A stretch of DNA of 43,284 nt from the NCBI GenBank assembly GCA_944359935.1, contig CALVTD010000004.1, positions 1 to 43,284 on the forward strand, written 5' to 3'. The notes under the pieces were generated by a model. The model was not told where the DNA came from. It worked only from the letters and a program-made list of their open reading frames with translations, and made no database searches. The position numbers and the translations under genes were made by a program. Below, in pieces: positions 1-5,478 of this stretch. How positions within the stretch are numbered: the stretch's first letter is position 1; the number at the start of each line of letters is the position of its first letter. This DNA comes from an uncultured Clostridia bacterium (lineage in GTDB: Bacteria; Bacillota; Clostridia; Christensenellales; UBA1242).

Positions 1-186
1 CTTTTGCTTTTTGTTTTTCTTAAAGTGCATAACTAACATTACGATTGACAAAACAAGTGATAGTATAACGAAAATTTCAAATACTATCATTCCCGCTTCT
101 GTGATAGTTTTAAAATTAGCAAGTAAAATGCCAACAATAACTAGTAAAATTGTTTGAGCAAGATTAAGCCATTTTATCCATTTCAT
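1..186 (-). CDS. Small two-helix membrane protein, 3' end cut by window edge
   Basis: Partial gene: the ATG is at 186-184 on the minus strand, preceded by AAAGGAG about 9 bases upstream, and the frame stays open for 62 codons to the window edge. The peptide starts MKWIKWLNLAQTILLVIVG and shows two hydrophobic stretches (about residues 10-24 and 35-54) separated by a short polar turn, then a lysine-rich tail (HFKKNKKQK). This is the look of a small two-pass membrane protein. No family is recognised. It lies in the mobile-element-like region beside the tRNA and is probably accessory. The coding call rests on the ribosome-binding site and the uninterrupted hydrophobic pattern. Confidence 0.55.
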   Translation of the reverse strand, partial: MKWIKWLNLAQTILLVIVGILLANFKTITEAGMIVFEIFVILSLVLSIVMLVMHFKKNKKQK

Positions 187-380
187 AATTTTTTCTCCTT
201 TTAATAAATTTTGATTATTATAAAAAAGCATTTTTGTGTTGTAAAGCCTTGCGACCTAAACTCTTTTTGCTTTCTCAAATCTTTGCTTGGCGGTGTCTTC
301 TTCTTTTTATGGTATGTTTTATTGAGTTGATACAAATCAAGTAAGCAACCATAAAGCAACGAGGGCAAACGATAAATTGC

Positions 381-1037
381 TTAATATTTGTTTCCGTTTA
401 GCCTTTCCCAACGGTCATAAAGGTTGTCGTCTTGGCTATCAAATTTGAAAACTCCAAAACCGCTTCCAAGTTGTCTTGCTTGTTCTTCGCTGTGCCCAAT
501 TCTTTGTAATAGCAAAATTCCAAGAGGTGTTAAAAAGTATTCTTTGTTCTCAAACATTACTGTTCTTTCTCCGCATACTGTTGCTTTGTATTTTGGGTCA
601 AGCGTGAATTCTATAATGTCTCCATTTTTTATGCCCATACTATAAAAAGTTTTCCGTGGAGCTTTCTTTCCGTGTTGTTTTTCCGTTGTTATTTCAGTAG
701 CTATTTTTTCATTGTAAATAATTTCAGCATCATCAATAAGACTTGCAATATCTTTCATAATTGAGACCGCATCTTCTGGCTCAATATTAAAAAATTCTCT
801 TTTGGGGTTGATGCGTTTGTCTGATGCAAGTTTACCAATAAGTCTATGTATCATATGTTCTGCTTGTTTATATTTGGCAGTTTTTAGTACTGCATACATT
901 TCAAAGGGCAAGGGTATTCCTGTTGCTTGTGAAAGTTCCCATATTCTTCTATCTAAATTGTCTGTTTGCCCAATCTTTACCCAATTTTCTTTGAAACAAG
1001 GGTTGGTTAAAATATAAACAAAACCTTTCTTTTCCAT
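381..1037 (-). CDS. GIY-YIG (T5orf172-type) nuclease-like protein with DUF4357-like C-terminus
   Basis: The start MEKKGFVYIL at 1037 is chosen because the GIY-YIG fold begins there; a longer reading frame to 1160 runs through a terminator and repeats and is unlikely to be coding. Residues 5-90 fit the GIY-YIG/T5orf172 pattern: FVYIL near residue 6, VKIG near 20, LDRR near 28, an E..IH helix near 60 and REFF near 80. Residues about 172-215 (GIKNGDIIEF, then TVMFENKEYFLTPLGILLL) resemble DUF4357, a domain often joined to GIY-YIG modules. In such families the fold cuts DNA or acts in mobile-element and defence contexts; the substrate here is unknown. A 9-bp hairpin with a T-run lies directly upstream and covers the only good Shine-Dalgarno sequence, so expression may be attenuated. 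Confidence 0.75.
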   Translation of the reverse strand: MEKKGFVYILTNPCFKENWVKIGQTDNLDRRIWELSQATGIPLPFEMYAVLKTAKYKQAEHMIHRLIGKLASDKRINPKREFFNIEPEDAVSIMKDIASLIDDAEIIYNEKIATEITTEKQHGKKAPRKTFYSMGIKNGDIIEFTLDPKYKATVCGERTVMFENKEYFLTPLGILLLQRIGHSEEQARQLGSGFGVFKFDSQDDNLYDRWERLNGNKY

Positions 1038-1068
1038 AAAATAAAAGTGCCTCCCAAACGGAAGGCAC
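1038..1068 (-). terminator. Hairpin plus T-run upstream of the GIY-YIG gene (attenuator or small-RNA terminator)
   Basis: On the minus strand GTGCCTTCC (1068-1060) pairs with GGGAGGCAC (1055-1047) around a GTTT loop: nine pairs with one G-U, followed by TTTTATTTTAT. This is a textbook intrinsic terminator, yet it sits immediately before the GIY-YIG start codon and contains the gene's GGGAGG. It may end a short leader RNA or act as an attenuator. Confidence 0.6.
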
Positions 1069-1096
1069 AGTCTATCCAAGAACAAACCTTCCAATT

Positions 1097-1194
1097 GTTG
1101 CGACACAATTGAACCCAAAGGGTGTGGAAGAATTTGTATGAATAGCAAAAAATCTTTCACTCTTTGGGTATAAATTATTCAATTGTGTCGCAAC
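1097..1194. repeat. 17-bp perfect inverted repeat with nested 7-bp arms
   Basis: GTTGCGACACAATTGAA at 1097-1113 is repeated exactly in inverse orientation at 1178-1194. Directly inside are CCCAAAG (1114-1120) and CTTTGGG (1162-1168). The left copy lies within a further near-palindrome CAATTGT-N6-ACAATTG (1092-1111). The arms flank the likely 5' leader of the GIY-YIG gene, so they could be paired operators or recombination sites; function is not known. Confidence 0.7.
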
Positions 1195-1353
1195 TTTATG
1201 ATAGCACAAAATGAACAAATTTACAAGCATTTCGCAAAAACTTATAAAATCTGTATAACATCAGTAGTTGCATATACTTATGTATACAATGTTAAAACTT
1301 TGTTTTCTGTATGTGATTTTGGGGTTAAAATTGATAAAACTGTATGCCCACAA

Positions 1354-1383
1354 CATATAGACACCATATAGATAACATATAGA
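1354..1383. repeat. Three direct repeats CATATAGA at exact 11-bp spacing (iteron-like)
   Basis: CATATAGA starts at 1354, 1365 and 1376, so the copies lie on one face of the helix. Short phased direct repeats next to a winged-helix gene (1527-2189) resemble iterons or an operator array of a plasmid-like element. The gene-free stretch 1038-1526 otherwise holds the inverted repeat and two terminators; a 24-codon frame at 1444-1518 (minus) has no convincing support. Confidence 0.5.
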
Positions 1384-1411
1384 AAAAGCCACCCAAAACC
1401 TGCGGGGTGGC
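1381..1411 (-). terminator. Intrinsic terminator downstream of the winged-helix gene
   Basis: On the minus strand GCCACCC (1411-1405) pairs with GGGTGGC (1394-1388) and is followed by TTTTTCT. It lies about 115 bp beyond the stop of the 1527-2189 gene, with no other convincing gene between. Confidence 0.75.
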
Positions 1412-1526
1412 GGACTATTTCTATTCTTTAACTAATCACTTCTTCAACTTTTCAACTTCTTTTCTTCGGCTTTCGTCAAGCAATCGTACCCTTTAGTATT
1501 AAAGTATACGGGATTCATTTCGGCAA

Positions 1527-2189
1527 CTATATGATTTCTTCTAAATTTTCTAAATTTTTTTGAAAACTTTTTATTTCTTTTGGTGCAACTTTGATAGCAC
1601 CACATTTTCTTTGATGTTTATATTCCCTAAATGCTTGTTCTTCTTGATATTGCGTTTCAAAATCTTTGCGATTTGTGTAGTCTAAGAAATCTTCGTAAAG
1701 TTGTAAATCTTTGTCTTGTTCTTCGCCTTTGATTTTTTCTGCTTGGTGTAAAAGATATTCAAGTCCGTTTCTATTGACTGTGTAAAATCTTTTTCGTCTT
1801 TCTTTTTTGCCGTAATAGCAAGAGTTATCAAAATCAATCAAATTCATAGCTTTAAGTTTTTTTATGCTTGTATCAAGTGCGTCCCTACCTATACAATGTT
1901 TTTGCCAAACACTTGGAGAAACTGAAAAACCATTTTCATTGTGATAAAGTTTTCCATTGATAAAGTTATATTGACAGAGTATAGAAAAAACTTTTGACAT
2001 ATTGCGTGCCGTTTGTTTATTCTTATCACTTGCTTTTTGTTGCTCTAAATATCTAAAAAAGACTTCACCTAAAATGATTGGCTCTAACACAAACCCACTT
2101 AACTTTACCATTTGGTGAATCAAAGCGTTTATGTTTTCATATTCTTTGTGTTTTTCTTGCTGTTTCCAAATATATTGTTGTCTAGTCAT
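1527..2189 (-). CDS. Winged-helix DNA-binding-like protein of a mobile element, family not recognised
   Basis: The start MTRQQYIWKQ at 2189 is preferred over an ATG six codons upstream because AAAGGCGGTG sits eight bases before it. The 220-residue product is lysine/glutamate/tyrosine rich. Its middle (about residues 85-145) reads as a winged helix: SPSVWQKHCIGRDALDTSIK, then LKAMNLIDFD and a basic wing (KKERRKRFYTVN). The rest is predicted helical with a charged tail. Proteins of this shape occur as replication-initiation or regulatory proteins on plasmids and integrative elements; the CATATAGA repeats downstream and the tRNA junction upstream fit that, but a Rep function is only inference. 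I do not recognise a named family. Confidence 0.6.
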   Translation of the reverse strand: MTRQQYIWKQQEKHKEYENINALIHQMVKLSGFVLEPIILGEVFFRYLEQQKASDKNKQTARNMSKVFSILCQYNFINGKLYHNENGFSVSPSVWQKHCIGRDALDTSIKKLKAMNLIDFDNSCYYGKKERRKRFYTVNRNGLEYLLHQAEKIKGEEQDKDLQLYEDFLDYTNRKDFETQYQEEQAFREYKHQRKCGAIKVAPKEIKSFQKNLENLEEII

Positions 2190-2273
2190 ATTGCACCGCC
2201 TTTTCATAAGAAGAGTGCTTTACGAATTTTAAGTTGCAAAGTTTGTTTTTATCAATTTCAAATAGTAAAACAA

Positions 2274-2387
2274 AAATACCCCAAAGTCTTTGTTGTCTTG
2301 ATAGCGCAACATTTGCTTTTGGGGTATTTGGTTTGTATTTACCCCCAACAATTCTTGCAAAACAACTTGCTTTTCTTGTTATGGGGG
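2274..2387. repeat. Two consecutive inverted repeats between winged-helix gene and tRNA junction
   Basis: AAATACCCCAAA (2274-2285) pairs with TTTGGGGTATTT (2318-2329), a perfect 12-bp stem. CCCCCAACAA (2342-2351) pairs with TTGTTATGGGGG (2376-2387) with one bulged base. On the minus strand the first stem is followed by TTGTTTT and could terminate transcription before the winged-helix gene. The stretch 2190-2395 contains no convincing gene. Confidence 0.6.
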
Positions 2388-2412
2388 AAATTAAGTTTGG
2401 TTGCGGGAGCAG

Positions 2413-2474
2413 GATTTGAACCTTAGATGAACCGCTCGCTCGCGTTGCTCGCTAAGTGGTTCGCAGGTTCAAAT
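2413..2474. repeat. Long imperfect palindrome built on the duplicated T-arm
   Basis: ATTTGAACCT (2413-2422) pairs with AGGTTCAAAT (2465-2474). Inside, GAACCGCT pairs with AGTGGTTC (one G-T), leaving a core of repeated CGCTCGC. The outer arms are tRNA T-arm sequence in both orientations. Possibly the core of an attachment site, or a transposon-like palindrome. Confidence 0.6.
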
Positions 2475-2481
2475 GAATAAT

Positions 2482-2506
2482 AAAAAACGAAGAGACATTC
2501 TCTTCG
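2482..2506 (-). terminator. Intrinsic terminator of the tRNA-fMet gene
   Basis: On the minus strand CGAAGAGA (2506-2499) pairs with TCTCTTCG (2495-2488) around a three-base loop, followed by TTTTTTATT. It lies nine bases after the tRNA 3' end. Confidence 0.85.
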
Positions 2507-2514
2507 CTTCACTT

Positions 2515-2591
2515 TGGTTGCGGGAGCAGGATTTGAACCTGCGACCTTCGGGTTATGAGCCCGACGAGCTTCCGGACTGCTCTATCCCGCG
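2515..2591 (-). tRNA. Initiator tRNA-fMet (anticodon CAT)
   Basis: A 77-nt cloverleaf with encoded CCA. The acceptor is CGCGGGA/TCCCGCA with a C1-A72 mismatch, the anticodon stem is TCGGG-CTCATAA-CCCGA with three consecutive G-C pairs, and the T-arm is GCAGGTTCAAATCCTGC. The C1-A72 mismatch and the GGG/CCC anticodon stem are the hallmarks of the initiator rather than the elongator tRNA. It has its own strong promoter and terminator, so it is monocistronic. Its 3' end is the repeated att-like sequence. Confidence 0.96.
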
Positions 2592-2601
2592 ATGTGATTA
2601 T

Positions 2602-2630
2602 AGTATATGCCACATTTAAAAGATTGTCAA
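2602..2630 (-). promoter_or_regulatory. Promoter of tRNA-fMet
   Basis: On the minus strand a perfect TTGACA (2630-2625), a 17-bp spacer and TATACT (2607-2602). The tRNA 5' end lies 10 bases beyond the -10 box, a normal spacing for a stable-RNA promoter. Confidence 0.85.
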
Positions 2631-2718
2631 CATTTTTTTTAAAAATTTATTAAAAATATTTTATTCTCTTTAAAATAATGCTCAAAAATAAAAAAATAAT
2701 GAAAAAAACGGTAATTTT

Positions 2719-3297
2719 TTAAAAAATCTGCTTTTTTATTGATGAAAGTTTATTTTTAATCCTTGAAAGAGCGTTGTCTACGCTTTTTTTAGATAGATTT
2801 GTTTTTTGAGAAATTTGCTCGTATGAAAGCCCGGCTAAGTAATATTTCAAAACTTCAAATTCAAGCGGGGAGAGATTTTTTTTAAGCCCAGCAATGATTT
2901 CTTGATTGGTTTGCTTGTTTATAAGTTGTTCGTCAGGGCGCTGCGCAGAAGTTAGCGCAAAAATGCCAAAGTCGTCCTCATCCTCATCGGTGATTGGAAG
3001 GGCGCTTGAAAGCACCTGATTTTTTTGAGTGGAGGCATTTCTAACAGCCGATTGAATTTGCCTGCGAATGCAAAGCGATGCAAATGTTGCAAACGAAGCG
3101 TCTTTATCAGGGGAGTAGTTTTTTATGGCTTTGTAAAGGCCAATCATGCCTTCCTGAATTAAATCTTCCACATCTCCGCCCACCAAAAAGTATCCTCGCG
3201 AACATTTGTTGATTGCGGAGCGATATCTATTAAAAAGTTCAAGTTCTGCCTTGCTGTCCCCAGCCTTGGCGAGGGAGGCAAGTTCTTCGTCTGTCAT
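2719..3297 (-). CDS. sigH: RNA polymerase sigma factor, SigH/Spo0H-like
   Basis: A 192-residue sigma-70-family protein. Region 2 is DVEDLIQEGMIGLYKAIKNY, then FATFASLCIRRQIQSAVR (about residues 43-92). Region 4 is a helix-turn-helix, LSPLEFEVLKYYLAGLSYEQ and then KKSVDNALSRIKNKL (about 142-187). The two are joined by an acidic linker, with no region 1.1. Length is a little below the usual 210-220 of SigH. Position directly after rlmB matches the mrnC-rlmB-(yacP)-sigH order of Bacillota, which is why SigH is preferred over another alternative sigma; yacP is missing here. It is the last gene of the minus-strand operon, starting one base after the rlmB stop. In spore-formers SigH drives transition-state genes; whether this organism sporulates cannot be told. 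Confidence 0.82.
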   Translation of the reverse strand: MTDEELASLAKAGDSKAELELFNRYRSAINKCSRGYFLVGGDVEDLIQEGMIGLYKAIKNYSPDKDASFATFASLCIRRQIQSAVRNASTQKNQVLSSALPITDEDEDDFGIFALTSAQRPDEQLINKQTNQEIIAGLKKNLSPLEFEVLKYYLAGLSYEQISQKTNLSKKSVDNALSRIKNKLSSIKKQIF

Positions 3298-3298
3298 T

Positions 3299-4009
3299 TT
3301 AACCTCTTTGTCTTAAAATTTCAAACACAACAACTCCGCAAGCCACACTTGCGTTAAGCGAGTTAACCTTGCCTTTTAATGGAAGAGTGAGCACGCCATC
3401 GCACATTGAAATTATGCTTTGTTTAACGCCCTTGCCCTCCGAGCCGATTATCACGGCTATTGGCTGGTTAAGATTTTTGGAGTAGATGTTTTCGCCGCCG
3501 GTTTCGGCTGCATACACCCACACGCCCATATCTTTTAAAGCGGCAATCGCCTCTTTCAAATTTGTAACCATACTGATTTTGATGTTGCTGATTGCGCCAG
3601 TTGAGGTTCTAACCACGGTGTCGTTTACAGTGCAAGCGCGATTTTTTGGAATGATTATGCCGTCCACGCCAGCGCACTCACAAGAACGAATGATTGCGCC
3701 AAAGTTGTGCGGGTCCTCAATGCCGTCAAGCAAAACAAAAAATGGCTTCTCTGTTGCGCTTGCAAGAAGTTCTTGCAGCGGGGTGTATTTAAAGTCCACC
3801 GCCTCAGCGATGTAGCCTTGATGGTGGGCGGTTGTGCTTTTTCTATCCAGCGCCTGTTTTGGCACGAAATCCACGCGCAAGTGATGCTTGCGCGCCAAAA
3901 ACACAATTTCATCTTTGCGATTTGAAAAATTTGCATCAACCATGATTTTGTTGATGGTAAGCCCGCCTTCAATCGCTTGCCTTACTTGATTTCTTCCTTC
4001 AATCTGCAT
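3299..4009 (-). CDS. rlmB: 23S rRNA 2'-O-methyltransferase of the RlmB/SpoU (TrmH) family
   Basis: A 236-residue SPOUT methyltransferase that would use S-adenosylmethionine to methylate a ribose in 23S rRNA. The N-terminal substrate-binding domain starts with IEGRNQVRQAIEGG. The three SPOUT motifs are visible: DGIEDPHNFGAIIRSCECAG (motif 1, Asn and Arg), IAVIIGSEGKGV (motif 2) and LPLKGKVNSLNASVACGVV (motif 3), which together form the knotted SAM site. Length is normal. It overlaps the upstream mrnC by 11 bases, with AAAGGATAAAG before the ATG, indicating translational coupling. Exact target base is inferred from family and synteny, not seen. Confidence 0.88.
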   Translation of the reverse strand: MQIEGRNQVRQAIEGGLTINKIMVDANFSNRKDEIVFLARKHHLRVDFVPKQALDRKSTTAHHQGYIAEAVDFKYTPLQELLASATEKPFFVLLDGIEDPHNFGAIIRSCECAGVDGIIIPKNRACTVNDTVVRTSTGAISNIKISMVTNLKEAIAALKDMGVWVYAAETGGENIYSKNLNQPIAVIIGSEGKGVKQSIISMCDGVLTLPLKGKVNSLNASVACGVVVFEILRQRG

Positions 4010-4367
4010 CTTTATCCTTTATTGAGGCGTCTAAAACATACAGCAGACGCTCTTCTTTATTGTTGATTTGTAGATATCCCACAAGTGCTTCAAAAGCGGT
4101 GGCGAGTTTATAGTCTTTCACCTCGGCGTTTTTAGCGGAATGTTTTGCTTTGGCATTGCGCGCACGCCTTACAATTTCCTGTTCGTCATCTTGCAGTTGC
4201 AGTGAAGAGAGCACTTCGCTTTGATGCACGGCGCTGCAATATTTGGCGCAGATTTTGTGAACTTGGTTCATAGGCGCCTTGCAAATGTTAAGCGCCCACA
4301 TTCGCACAAAAAGCGTGTGAATTGCGTCACCTAAAAACGCAAGTTGCAGGGGAGAGAGTTCTTTCAT
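3999..4367 (-). CDS. mrnC: Mini-ribonuclease III (rRNA maturation)
   Basis: A 122-residue protein with only the RNase III catalytic domain and no double-stranded-RNA-binding domain, as in Bacillota Mini-III, which trims 23S rRNA ends. The signature LAFLGDAIHTLFVR contains the first acidic residue. Later KNAEVKDYKLATAFEALVGY matches the second catalytic region (usual EALIGYL). The start MKELSPLQL at 4367 is chosen because it follows GAGGCGGG and lies just past the ychF stop; an in-frame ATG 14 codons upstream would overlap ychF and adds nothing family-like. It is coupled to rlmB downstream, the normal order in Bacillota. Confidence 0.87.
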   Translation of the reverse strand: MKELSPLQLAFLGDAIHTLFVRMWALNICKAPMNQVHKICAKYCSAVHQSEVLSSLQLQDDEQEIVRRARNAKAKHSAKNAEVKDYKLATAFEALVGYLQINNKEERLLYVLDASIKDKDAD

Positions 4368-4374
4368 GCCCGCC

Positions 4375-5466
4375 TCACACATTAAAGCGGAAAAGCACAA
4401 CATCGCCATCCTGCATAATATAGTCTTTGCCTTCCATGCGCACTTTGCCCTTTTCTTTGGCTTTTAAAAAACTTCCGGCCTCAACCAAATCGTTGTAAGA
4501 CACAATCTCAGCCTTGATGAAGCCTTTTTCAAAATCGGTGTGGATTTTGCCTGCGGCTTGCGGCGCTTTTGTGCCTTTTTTGATTGTCCAAGCGCGAACT
4601 TCTTTTTCGCCAGCGGTGAGGTAACTCATAAGCCCAAGCAAATCATAACTTGCCGTAACAAGTTTTTCAAGACCGCTTTGTTTGATGCCAAGTTCTTCTT
4701 TAAACATTTCGCGCTCGTCCTTTGGCAGAGAAATCAACTCTTCCTCAATCTTTGCGCAAAGTGTGATGCAGCCGGAATGCTCTGCCGCTGCATATTCTTT
4801 AACTTTGTTGGAAAAGTCATTTTCGCCTTTTTCTATGTCGTTTTCGCCGATGTTGGCAACATAGATTACAGGCTTAGCAGTGAGCAGCGAAAAACTTTTT
4901 ACAATTTCGTTTTCTTTTTCCGTTATGGCAAGCGTTCTAACAGGCTTGCCTTGTTCAAGTTGCAGTTTAATTTTGCCAAGCAGCGCAACGCTTTCAATCA
5001 AACTTTTGTCGCCAGTTTTAATAAGTTTGCTGTCTTTTTCAAATTTTTTTGTAACTTGCTCCAAGTCAGCAAGCGCAAGTTCCAAATTGATTACCTCAAT
5101 GTCGCGAATAGGGTCTACGCTGCCGTTTACATGAATGATGTTTTGATTTTCAAAGCATCTTACAACATGCACAATGGCGTCCACTTCACGGATGTGGCTT
5201 AAAAATTTATTGCCCAAGCCTTCGCCTTGGCTGGCGCCGGCAACCAAGCCTGCGATGTCAACAAATTCAATGCTTGCAGGGGTGATTTTTTGCGTGTGAT
5301 ACATTTGCCCCAGCACTTGCAGGCGCTCGTCTGGCACATCCACCATGCCAACATTAGGTTCAATGGTGCAAAAAGGATAGTTGGCGCTTTCCGCGCCAGC
5401 CTCCGTTATTGCGTTAAATAAAGTGCTTTTGCCAACATTTGGCAAACCTACAACACCAATTTTCAT
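4375..5466 (-). CDS. ychF: Redox-regulated ATPase/GTPase YchF (OLA1 family)
   Basis: A 363-residue YchF protein of normal length. The P-loop [15 protein letters not shown] is at residues 7-21, the G3 motif [20 protein letters not shown] follows around residue 70, and a coiled-coil insertion ([18 protein letters not shown]) lies in the middle. The C-terminal TGS domain includes [20 protein letters not shown] and ends [15 protein letters not shown]. The glycine-rich invariant switch and TGS fit the family; members bind the ribosome and hydrolyse ATP rather than GTP in known cases. The gene starts 12 bases after the stop of the 893-aa gene and precedes mrnC, so it is operonic. Confidence 0.95.
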   Translation of the reverse strand: MKIGVVGLPNVGKSTLFNAITEAGAESANYPFCTIEPNVGMVDVPDERLQVLGQMYHTQKITPASIEFVDIAGLVAGASQGEGLGNKFLSHIREVDAIVHVVRCFENQNIIHVNGSVDPIRDIEVINLELALADLEQVTKKFEKDSKLIKTGDKSLIESVALLGKIKLQLEQGKPVRTLAITEKENEIVKSFSLLTAKPVIYVANIGENDIEKGENDFSNKVKEYAAAEHSGCITLCAKIEEELISLPKDEREMFKEELGIKQSGLEKLVTASYDLLGLMSYLTAGEKEVRAWTIKKGTKAPQAAGKIHTDFEKGFIKAEIVSYNDLVEAGSFLKAKEKGKVRMEGKDYIMQDGDVVLFRFNV

Positions 5467-5478
5467 TTTAATCCTTAT

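Larger units (their letters stand above)
2396..2540. repeat. 28-bp direct repeat of the tRNA-fMet 3' end (att-like)
   Basis: The 28 bases at 2513-2540, covering the CCA end, the acceptor 3' strand and half of the T-arm of the tRNA, recur exactly at 2396-2423. Duplication of a tRNA 3' end is the usual trace of site-specific integration by a tyrosine recombinase. No integrase is present in the window, so the element is either truncated or extends beyond position 1. Confidence 0.7.

Noticed and set aside
1097..1194. CRISPR repeat or tracrRNA anti-repeat
   Set aside because: There are only two copies, inverted, with no spacer-repeat periodicity and no cas genes in the window.
1183..1371. 62-aa plus-strand frame
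   Set aside because: It overlaps the inverted repeat and the CATATAGA array and has no ribosome-binding site or recognisable pattern.
1444..1518. 24-codon minus-strand frame after the winged-helix gene
   Set aside because: It has an ATG and stop but no Shine-Dalgarno sequence and no recognisable pattern; it is too short to support.
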